The notes beneath the pieces are model-generated. The model did not search any database. It was not told the DNA's origin and saw only the letters and a list, made by a program, of their open reading frames with translations. A stretch of 64,000 nucleotides of DNA from Microvelia longipes (Eukaryota; Arthropoda; Insecta; Hemiptera; Veliidae). Shown here piece by piece: positions 28,701 through 40,700 of the stretch. The stretch is taken from contig JACMZG010001908.1 of assembly GCA_018340805.1 (NCBI GenBank), forward strand, positions 34,226,294-34,290,293, written 5' to 3'. How positions within the stretch are numbered: the first letter of the stretch is position 1; each line of letters starts with the position of its first letter. Both the position numbers and the translations under genes were made by a program.

Positions 28701-31700
28701 TTTATCTCAGAACATGGACTTGAAAAAGACGAAAGTAAGGTAAAAGCTGTACTCAAAGCACCTCAACCTCAAAATTCAGATCAAGTCAAACAGTTTCTTG
28801 GACTCGTTCTATATTACTCAAAATTTTACCTTCGGCGTCTACATGGCTACATCCCTTAAACAAACTTTTACGGAAAAGGAACTAAATTTATATGGTCAAA
28901 TGAGTGTGAGAAAGCATTTCAAAAAGCTAAAACAGAAATTGCAAGTAACAGAATACTAATGCCATTCACACCAGAGCTACCAGTTACACTTGCAACAGAC
29001 GCTAGTCCTTTCGGAGTATCGGGAGTTCTATCACATAAGTTACCCAATGGTGATGAACGACCCATTGCTTTTGCGTCTAGATCCTTGACTAAGGCGGAAC
29101 AAAATTACAGCCAACTTGACAGGGAAGCTCTTGCCATATACTGGTCATTCAAAAAGTTTTTTCAATTTATTTATGGCAGAAAATTTACTCTTATCGTTGA
29201 TAACAAACCCCTGTCCATGATATTTAACCCTAGCAAACAACTACCGGTCTTATCTGCAGGAAGAATGCTACGCTATGCTCAATTCATGTCTGGATTTGAT
29301 TACACAATACAACATCGCAAATCTCATGAACATCAAAATGCTGATTATTTTTCTAGGAACCCGTTAAATATTAACAATAACACGTACACTTATAATGATG
29401 AGGATTACATTTTTCTAAAAGCACAAATAAATCATATTACCACAGACACAATAACATATAGACAAATAAAATTAGAAACAAGTAAGGACGCTAACTTATC
29501 AGACTTAAAACAAAAGTTACTAGATGGGACATTACGTGACCCTGAATGGACTTTACAAGACGGCATTATTTTTCGAAGTCACAGAGTAGTGATCCCACGC
29601 ATACTACAACCAGCAATGTTGAAAGAACTTCATTCGACCCATATCGGAATTGTGAAAATGAAAGCTATCGCAAGAAGGTACTGCTACTGGAAGGGCATCG
29701 ACAGTGATATAGAGGATCTAGTAAGAAGTTGCTCTGCATGTAGTAAAGTGCAAAGAAATCCGACTAAAGCTCCTCTTCATCAATGGGAACCTCCAAGCAA
29801 AAACTGGCAAAGGATTCATATAGACTACGCTGGACCCTTCTTAGATCACCAGTTTCTTCTAATTGTTGACGCCAAATCTAAATGGCCAGAAATTTTGCAT
29901 GAAACGATCACCAACATCCATTTCATCTATTCAGTACTTGAAGGAAACATTTAGCAGACTTGGTTTACCAGAAATACTAGTAAGTGACAATGCTTCAATA
30001 TTTAAATCCGAAGAATTTAAGCAATTTTGCTATGAACACGGAATACAGCATAAACAATAGCACCAGGACACCCTGCAACCAACGGTCAGGCTGAACGTTT
30101 TGTTCAAACTCTAAAGCAGAAATTAAAAGCAATGTCATTAGAACCAGGCACGTTACAAGAGAAATTACAACAAATTTTATTTAAATACAGAACCACTCTT
30201 CTAGAGGACAACAAAACACCTGCAGAACATCTTTATGGACACAACTTACGAACTAAACTTGACTTAATCCAGCCTCCTGACACTAAACCCTCAGATGTAC
30301 GACCTTCGAGTTTTAAGAAATCATTTAAAGTGGGGGAGAGAATTATGTCCCGAAATTATGCAGGATCTTCAAAGTGGCAGTTTGGTGTTATACTCAAAAA
30401 ATTAGGTAACCTGCATTATATTGTTCAACTAGACAGTGGTTACCAGCTAAAAAGACACTATAACCAACTGCGAAGTTGCAGGGTTAGCCAGAAAACAGAA
30501 AACCCAAATATTGGTACGAAAAAAGTACATTTTAATCCCACAGTCACGTACCATGAACTTGAAACGCAATTGCGTAGACCAACTGACCAGTGTGACACCT
30601 CCCAGAAAGTCCGTCTACTCCATCACCCAGACATCAGGTCCATCAACCTGGGAGACAGGTGCAGAATGAACTCCAGGGATTAAGGCGCTCCACTAGAATC
30701 AGAAGACCTCCTGAGAGACTGATGTATTACCACTAGTTCAATCTCAACTAAGTGCCGGAGAATCTATTATGTCTTTTGTTTATTATTTTATCATTTAATG
30801 TCATCTGTCAGTGTTGTCATGGTAATAAGTTTGTTATGACTTTAAAAATATAAAGAAATACAGTCAGTTCTTGTTATACCATTAATGAAGACGTTTTTTA
30901 TTTACTTTAATGTAATTAATACATAATAATTTGCATATTATTTTTTATTAGCAAAATGTTGCTAATACCATTAGTTGTATTGTATAATACATGTTGCTGT
31001 ACCAGCAAAATGTTTGTGGCTAGTTCATGCTGAATTTTACCCATTATCAGCTCTTACACTTATAAGACTTGGTTTAAAATAATTGATATTTAAATTAAAT
31101 TTTGTTACGATTGATTAGTTTTTAATATATTTCCAAGAAGATAGCTAAATACATCTAATCTTGACCCTTAAACAAAAGTTTATAAGTTAAATATAAATGT
31201 TCAATAATTGGGTACAGGGTACCTGGCAACTTTTCCTCATCACATTTTTCCTCCCTACTTCGGACGACTTTCCTTCGGATGACTTCCTTCCTTGTTCGTC
31301 ATCAGAGAGTAAATACATCAGTTTCATTCCCATCGTTAACCATACATGCACTGACTGCGCTCCATGCTGCTTTACTTTTATGATCCAACATAAATCATGA
31401 ATATACTTGTCATATTTAAACGAAACTTAAGGTACTTATTTATTACCTCAAGGTATATTTTTTTACTAAATTTCAACTCAACTTTTACAATTTTTTAACG
31501 CACAAAGGTAATTTGATTAAAATTGAACAAATTCTGATAATTAGATTAAACTTGGTACATTATGTTACTCTTATACATGGCTACATGTGTGCCAAATCTC
31601 AAATTTTTCACATAATTTTTTTTGTGTTATATTATTTTTCAAAATTTTTCAGTCATTATTGCTGGTTAATGATGTCATAAAAAATTTCTAATAGCACAAC

Positions 31701-34700
31701 TACGCCTATTGACTGATTTTTATAAAATGTTTCAACTCTCTAGCATAAATATTCTCAGAGCTACGATAATAACAGACACATACAGACAGACAACTTAGAG
31801 AAAACTACTCAGGAGTGTTAAAAAGACCTGAAACGGTTAATTCCGGTGTCATCCTGGTTTTGGATTTTTTCGCTACAGTATAAATGAGGAACAGTAAAAA
31901 TAATAACTAATAGTTTGCTTTAACTCACTCACGAATTTAACAAATCTTTTATTAGATGCTATAACACTTACAGAATAAGCTTTTAAGTATGAAATCAAAG
32001 CTTCATACTTAAAATTAGACTAAGTGCAACTTTGATTTATCTCATAAATCAAAGTTTTAATAAAATCAGATAATTTCATCCATTTGTGTTCTTCCTTTTG
32101 AGTATCTATATGAGTATCTTCAGAACTGAGCTATCCACAGATGTGTGTGGAGGTTTATATAGACTCAGATCTCCCAAACTAGTTTTAGCAAAAATATTTC
32201 TACTAAAAGTTTTTTTAAAGCTACTTTGAGAGTAATTTTTAACTTCAGAAATATTTTCTCAAACACATTGTTGAAACTTTTTAAAAGTTAGAATGGCTAC
32301 TTTTTTGAGACACCAAGTTAGATTTACTCCAAATTATTCTCAGTTTAGTTTTTTCACTCTTTGTACTTGATTTTTGTACTTTTAATCTAATTTGGTTTGG
32401 CCTGTTCCATGAAAAAAAAGTTCACGTCCCTCCATCTATAATGTGTGTTCAAAGATTAAATATTTGATGATAAAGGTATCATCCACTGAATAGTATATAT
32501 TCCTCTTTGGTATCATCATTTAATTTTATTGTTATTATAGTGGATAATGTAGCAAAAGTATTATCCCTGCAAAATAAGTTATTTTACAATGTACTTCTTA
32601 ATATATTTTGCATCTAAAATTGTAAATTACCATTAACAGAAACAGTGTAAAGGAAGGAATGAGCCCATCAATGAGTGAGAGCCTAAGAGCCATATTTGCT
32701 TCTTTCCTGTGGCATGAAGGTTTGGTCCATGATGCCATGGCTTGTGCATCATTCCTCAAATTCCATCCTAATCTACCTAAACAGGGTGCTCAAGTTGTTA
32801 CCAGACATAATGCTTCTCATAATAGGTATTAATACCCATAATATTTTCTTAATTTATCTTTTTCTGTCATATTTTTATGATTCAGACATAAATTATAATA
32901 ATGAAGTAGTAACTATATTATATACATCAAGAAAGGAATTTAGGAAATGGGCAAGAATCTATTTTTCAAATAGATCGAAAAACGTATTTTTACAAAAAAG
33001 TAGAGTAAAAACAAAAGACTTGCAAAAATTATATAGAATTAATAATACTTATTACAATAATTATTAGCTATAATTATTTGTAATGCATGGCTATAGTAGT
33101 AAGAGTGGGGAGGTCAAGCCTGGTGAGTAGACCACACCATTGGGTCCTTTTCACCAACAAAATTAATAATGCATGGCTATAAATGTAATGATGTAGAGGC
33201 AAGTGAGAAAGTCTGATATACATTTTTGCTAATCTCAAAATCTTCCTGGCAGTCACCTTCATACTGGTTCCAAGACGAAAATTATTGACCAACAATAAAT
33301 GAAATACATTTATCTTTTTGTGACATATTATAAGCTAATTAAAAAAAATTATAAAATGGAATAGGTCTGATTGGAAACTGCACCTCAAATTCAAAAATTA
33401 ATCTTGACGACAATTTCTAATACGTGTAAGATAACTTACACAATTTAGTCTTGATCTTGCTTTGTTACTGATTCTATGTTAATTGTTCCTCCCCATAAAA
33501 AGGAGCAAACCCGCAAAACGAGCTGGCTTTGTGGGAACGTGCAAGATTAAATGGATCGATCACATTTGTTTAGAGCACAAGGGTTCCACCAGAGGGTTGT
33601 ACTATGGTTATCCTCTGATGTCACTCAAGTACCTGATGATATTTTTTCTTATTGAAGTAGGATGCCTGCTGCTTCTATTAAAACAGCTGTTTTTTATGTT
33701 GAAATTTATAGCTTGAGGAGTGTAGAAGTATTGATTTCTCTATATCTTCTCACTTGTTTGATTTTCAATTCATAAGAATTACCCTGTAATATTTATTATT
33801 ATTTTTAGACTTAGAACAGCTGACCAAAGGCATTCAGTTGAAGTTAGCACTGCAGGCAACTATTTACATATCAAACCATCAACTCTTGAATCTCTGACTC
33901 GTTCAGCAGCAAACGCTAATGCTAATAGACAGAGAAACAGAACTCTGCGTGCTGAACAGAGAGAAATATCTATACCAGAGGAAACAAGACAGAAGTCACC
34001 CAATTATGAAGCTACTGATATAACTAAGTTTCCTAATAAAGAAGAATCTCATATTGTAATGGTTCTACCTCCTGCATTGAAATGTCTTGTACAGCTTTGG
34101 GAACAACTCAATCAGACTTCTTTTCAAGTAATTATTATATTTTTATTTTTACATTTTGATTAAAACAATATTAGCTGAGTAGTTTTTAAGAGTGTTGTCA
34201 AAGTTTATTTGACGTATGATGTAACCACTGTGCTTGATTAAAATGTTATAGTTTAAATGAATTTTGTTTATAGTTACCCTAATAATTAATTGCATGTCTT
34301 TTTATATGTTTGATAATCCACTGGCTGGTTGAACTTCAGTGGGTCTGTGTTTGGTATAAAGGGAGGAGGAAAGAAGAGGGAAAAGGAAATAGGGTGGGGT
34401 TTGTAGTGAAGTAAGTGAGAAGAATCATTTTTGTTGCCACCTTGTATCCACCACAACGAAGAAGTGAGTGAAATTAGTCCTCAAGTTCCCGCTAATTTTG
34501 TAGGGGGGGGACTTTTGATTTTATCTTAGAGCATCTAAAATCCAAAATTCGCAGCCACTTGGAAGTAGTATTAGAAGTTGTACTGAGTCAAGGCCGTAAT
34601 CCTGAGTAGTCAGGTGTGTGAGTCAGGTGTGCGTGTGAGCCATCTGGCGTTATGATACTAAAGTATCACACGCACACGTTATGATGGCTCACACACACAC

Positions 34701-37700
34701 CTGACTCACACACCTGACTACTCAGGGTCACGGCCTTGACTCAGTACACATTCCCTTTATAAACCCTTTCCTACTTCCTCCCTTCAATGAGGCTCGTCGT
34801 GCTCATTGAGACTAGAAGTTAACCACTGATTTAACTTTATTAGTTGAGAGCTCGAGTGTTGCCCCGCCTGCTGATGATGGCGTTATGCCGAAACCGGTCC
34901 AGGGATATTTATATCCAACAGCAAGTATCGACGGTAGCTGATTCTTCGATTAATTAAATTTAACTTTGTATTTTTGTTAACCATACATAGTCGTACTACA
35001 TATGAGAAAAATTGCAGCCTCATCTAAAAACTTTTTGAAGATTTGTGATTTTTTGAAATGTTTTTGTTTGTAGTAATAGCTTATAGCTTTTTTCCAAATA
35101 ATTACGGAGTTCTAAAAAAAATATGTTTCGCTAATTAACTTTTTGACATAATACATTATATTTAACAATGGTTACTTCTCCGTTGAAAGACTTAACCCAT
35201 GTGCTGCGGAGTGGGAGTCTTCTTATATCTACCTAACAATTTTAGGCTACATATATAATTATTAGGGGGAGGGGGAAATCGAGAGAGAGAGAGAGAAAGA
35301 TAGAGATAAAAAAATTGTTAACAAAAATATAAATAATTGTTGTTTTAAATAATAATAATAATAATGCCCGTTTAGAGCCTTGCGGCTCATCAGGGATAAC
35401 CTTTGCGGGAACCATCTCGGGTGGTAGTAGCAACCGTTACGCTCAAAGTGTATTCTAAAGTTGGCGATAATTTATCTAAACAATAATCTTATATAAACTG
35501 AGAGCGTAACCTGGGATGCGAACCCCAGACCTCCGTGGGTGTCAAAGGTCAGTGTAAAGACTAACGCCTTAATGACCTCGGCCACGGTGGCGGCTTGTTT
35601 TAAATAATTGTTCCAATTATTTATGGTTTAGGCATTCCTATTTGTTTTTTTTTTAGGATTTTGACTACAAAGATAAATGTAATAGCAACATATTATAATT
35701 TGTACATATTTATAGAGATAATATTTATAATTTAAAAGTTGAACCTCCTGGTGGATCTTTAAAACCTTAAAATTTGTAAGGTCATTATTTTATATCTAAC
35801 ATTATCCCTAATTTTTGTTATTATAAGTTGCAGTTATTTTTTTTCAGGCATTCGCTACGAATAGTTTTGTAATGAGCCCAACAAGTTGTAATAAAGATAA
35901 TAAAATGAGAAATAAGAAGAGAAAGGAGTGGAAAGGAGGATCTCTAAAAGAAAGGGTTGGTGTGTGTGAGCTATGTGGAGGCGTGTATCCTTATCCTGTC
36001 ACGTACCATATGAGGCAGGCACATGCAGGTAATTTCATATATGCTTCATAAGATTGAACTCTGTGAGCTATTAGTTTTATAAGTAAAGAGATTCTGAGTT
36101 TATTTATATTTGTGACTACAATTTATTTCCATCACTAATAATTACTTTGAACTTAATTTTACAATACAAAATAGTGCTGGCTTGTAATCATTCTATTTAA
36201 AAAAAAATAAGAGATAATAAAGACAGCAGTTTGAGTTATTTAGATTAATTTATTTCATTTTAGAGCTTTTCCACAAGCGAAATCTAGGCATCCATGATGC
36301 AAAGCATCCTCTCTAAAATTAATCTAAATAACTCAGACTGCTGTCTTCATTATCTCTTATCCTTACTACAATTCTCATTCCATTAAACTTAATTTGATAA
36401 GCATAAATTGATAAGCATTTAAATTGGAAGGATCACATTTCTCATCTATCTAAAATAATTAGGCAAACTATTTTTAGCTATAAAATTTTAAGAAACTTCT
36501 TAAACAAGTCTTCATTAAGAATGGTTTACTATGGTCTTACAGAGTCCATAATTAACTATGGTCTGATAGCGTATGGTGCTGCTGCAAAAATAGATTTGAA
36601 TAAAATTGTGGTGTTACAAAAAAAAAATATCAAAATCTGCCTTCATAAACCTGTCAAGTACTCGAGTTCTCTAGTATACTCAGATTTCTCTGTCCTACCT
36701 CTAGATCTGCTTTATAAAAAAAAATAGTTTTAATTAAATATTTTAATAAAGAAAAGATTGTATTACTTTTGCCAATAAAATATATATATATATATATATA
36801 TGTATTTCTAGACACTTTCTTGTAAACACTCTATCTTTCGAACGGATTAATATTTTTTAACCAAACTTGGTACGAAAATCAACCTTTGGGAGGACACGAA
36901 CCCTATTAAAAACCAGGTTTTTGTGACGTCACTAACCCGGTTTGCTGAGTCAGCGAAATTTTAAAAAAATCGGCAATATTCAGGGTTAATATTTTTTGCC
37001 GCGAAAAAGGTCAATAGGTATGTTTTTTGAGATGCTGAATCAAATGAAACCGGTCCGAAGTCGATACGACCACTCTAAGTGACCTAAAAGTCGAAAAAAC
37101 CACAAAAGTTATAGAAAACCAAAATTATGGTCGTTGAAATTAAATTTCGAGTTGGGTGTCGTTTTCAATGTTTTTTGGGCCTCTGAGTTGAATGCCAGTG
37201 GTCCGGAGTCAATACGACCACTCAAACTCAGGGTACCTGGGTTCACATCATGGAAGGGTCGATAATTTTGTATCGTTTTTTTTTTACTTAATATAAGTTT
37301 ACAACTAGAAAATAATTCTGGCGCGGTAGTCGGCATGTCGGGCGAATTTCCTTTGGATGCGTGTTTCCGTGCTTTTTAGATTATATATGTTTATAACTAC
37401 TAAATAATTAATTCCGGTGCAGTGGTCCGCTGTCGGGCGAATTTCATTTGGAATGCGTGTTGCCGTGCTAAACAACCCATTTCTTGCTTATGCAAGAACC
37501 ATGCCCATTGCGTGGTTCCGGTTCATGCTTTAGAACCTTAGCAGTTACTCAATTGTCAAGCACTGCTCGTAACTCATTTTGGAAATGCGCTAAAACCTTT
37601 CAAGATAACTGATTAAGCTTAAAGATAAGTAACTAAGCTTTAAACTAGTGCAAATAATAGTGCGTACTTCTAATTTTAGAGGCATAGTTTTGTACAAACT

Positions 37701-40700
37701 GGATGATTATGCGCATTTCCTTTGGAAAATACAGACAAAATGAGTTACGAGCAGTGCTTGACAATTGAGTAACTGCTAAGGTTCTAAAGCATGAACCGGA
37801 ACCACGCAATGGGCATGGTTCTTGCTTAAGCAAGAAATGGGTTGTTTAGCATGGAAACACGCATTCTAAATGAAATTCGCCCGACAGCGGACCACCGCGC
37901 CAGAATTATTTTATTTTTTTTATTATTACTCTCTTTTATTTTTTTTAAATTTTTATTTGACCAGTCGTCATAATGGAGCTCTCGCTCTAGCACTGTTTAT
38001 AGTGCTACTGAGAGCTCTCATCATTAATTGTTGAAACAAACAAAAATAAAAAAAGGAAAATGTAAAACATTAAATTATTTTATTTTTTTCTTTATAGATT
38101 ATATATAGATATGTAAATGGTTGAAAAAAAAATCTTAAACAAATTCATTAATCAAAGAATTGGAGATTCTATGTATGTAAAAGGGAGTTATGGGAGCTTA
38201 AGATATTAGCCAATATAGAAACACAATATCAAGCTGTATAATAACTCAATATCAAGAAATATTGAAACTCAATATCAAGCAATATCAATATCAAGCAATA
38301 TAATAGCAATACAATATCAAGCAATATAGAACTTAATATCAGTAAATAGAAACCTAATATCAAGCAATATAGAAACCCAATATCAAGCAATAGAGAAACT
38401 CAATATCAAGCAATATAAGAATTCAATATCAAGCAATATAGAAACTTAATATCAAGTAATATAGAAACCTAATATCAAGCAATAGAGAAACTCAATATCA
38501 AGCAATATAGAAACTCAATATCAAGCAATATAGAAACTTAATATCAAGTAATATAGAAACCTAATATCAAGCAATAGAGAAACTCAATATCAAGCAATAT
38601 AGAACCCCAATATCAAGCAATAGAGAAACTCAATATCAAGCAATATAAGAATTCAATATCAAGCAATATAGAAACTTAATATCAAGTAATATAGAAACCT
38701 AATATCAAGCAATATAGAAACCCAATATCAAGCAATAGAGAAACTCAATATCAAGCAATATAAGAATTCAATATCAAGCAATATAGAAACTAATATCAGT
38801 AATATAGAAACCTAATATCAAGTAATAGAGAAACCCTAATATCAAGCAATATAGAAACCCAATATGAAGCAATATAGAAACCCAATATCAAGCAATAGAG
38901 AAACTCAATATCAAGCAATATAAGAATTCAATATCAAGCAATATAGAAACCCAATATCAAGCAATATAGAAACCTAATATCAAGTAATAGAGAAACCTAA
39001 TATCAAGCAATATAGAAACCTAATATCAAGCAATATAGAAACCTAATATCAACAATATAGAAACTTAATATCAAGTAATAATAGAAACCTAATATCAAGT
39101 AATAGAGAAACCTAATATCAAGCAATATAGAAACTTAATATCAAGTAATATAGAAACCTAATATCAAGTAATATAGAAACCTAATATCAAGCAATATAGA
39201 AACTTAATATCAAGTAATATAGAAACCTAATATCAAGTAATAGAGAAACCTAATATCAAGCAATATAGAAACCTTAATATCAAGTAATATAGAAACCTAA
39301 TATCAAGCAATAGAGAAACCTAATATCAAGCAATAGAGAAAACCCAATATCAAGCAATAGAGAACCTAATATCAAGCAATATAGAAACTTAATATCAAGT
39401 AATATAGAAACCTAATATCAAGCAATAGAGAAACCTAATATCAAGCAATAGAGAAACTCAATATCAAGCAATAGAGAAACCCAATATCAAGCAATAGAGA
39501 AACCTAATATCAAGTAATAGAGAAACCTAATATCAAGTAATATAGAAACTTAATATCAAGTAATATAGAAACCTATATCAAGCAATAGAGAAACCTACAA
39601 GCAATATAATATCAAGCAATAGAGAAACCAATATCAAGCAATAGAGAAACCTAATATCAAAAATAAGAAACCTAATATCAAGTAATATAGAAAGCAATAT
39701 CAAGCAATAGAGAAACCTAATATCAGCAATATAAGAATTTAATATCAAGCAATATAGAAACTTAATATCAAGTAATATAGAACCTAATATCAAGTAATAG
39801 GAAACTCAATATCAAGCAATATAGAAACCCAATATCAAGCAATATAAGCACTCAATATTAAGCAATATAGAAACCCAATATCAAGCAATATAAGCACTCA
39901 TTATCAAGCAATATAGAAAATCAATATCAAGCAATAGAGAACCTCAATATCAAGCAATATAATAACTCAATATCAAGCAATATAGAAACCCAATATCAAG
40001 ATAAGATAAGATAAGATAAGATAAGATAATTAATCAACTAGAAAGTAAGTTAAATTACAATAGCCTTGTCAAAAAAGAAAGTTAATCATTTTCAAGCAAT
40101 ATAAGAACTCAAAATAAACATATGAATCAATACAACTCATTCAAATTTTGAACCTCTGATTACATTCATGTATTTACTATACTCTTTGGTATCTACCAAT
40201 TAAATAAATATATTTATATAACTAGCAAGGATACCCGTGCTTTGCACGGGCGTTAAAGAAGTAAATAATTTTTTATACAATTTCTTTTATCTGCTTATAG
40301 TACTACATAGCCAGTAAATCAGTCCACCCTGTTGAGAACGCAGACAGACTGACTTTAAACTATTTTATTGATTTAACAATTAAACAAATTTTACTCTTCC
40401 TCGGCGTCTTCTCAACTACTGACTCTGTCATCTATTTTCTTTTCTTGACGTGACGTCTTAAAACTTGCTTACTTGCAATAAATAAATAAATAAATAACAA
40501 GTTCCAACACACCCTCTAAATATACTATACTAAATCTAATCAAAATCAAGTAAACTAATAACTTATGCCCCTGTCCACCACAATTTTCTTTTATCTGCTT
40601 ATAGTACTACAGAGTCAGTAAATCAGTCCACCCTCTAAATATACTTTACTAAATCTAATCAAAATCAAGTAAATTAATTTCTTATGCCCCTGTCCACCAC

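Larger units (their letters stand above)
26350..30928 (+). mobile_element. Ty3/gypsy LTR retrotransposon, complete length, broken pol
   Basis: Two 164-bp LTRs (26350-26513 and 30765-30928) run from TATTATG to CATAATA. They are flanked by the 5-bp target duplication ATTTG (26345-26349 and 30929-30933). A tRNA-type primer site (tctggcgacgagg) follows the 5' LTR. Gag, protease, RT, RNase H and integrase occur in gypsy order on the + strand, with no envelope-like frame. It sits in sense orientation inside hiw intron 14. LTRs look identical by eye, pointing to a recent insertion. Confidence 0.95.
34330..34935. other. possible Penelope-related element body around an inverted repeat
   Basis: Outer parts are partly inverted (gggaggaggaaagaagaggg near 34360 against aaaccctttcctacttcctc near 34760). 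The stretch ends in the hammerhead-like motif at 34858-34919. Boundaries are uncertain. Confidence 0.35.

Noticed and set aside
33483..33716. Possible extra hiw exon or gene
   Set aside because: Exons 15 and 16 already join in phase 2; this frame has no AG/GT pair in matching phase and no conserved residues.
39578..39793. Minus-strand 71-codon frame
   Set aside because: It is the 23-bp satellite read in frame, with repeated [12 protein letters not shown] words.
38211..40000. Regularly spaced short repeats that could suggest a CRISPR array
   Set aside because: The whole 23-bp unit repeats with no unique spacers, in a eukaryotic intron; it is a satellite.
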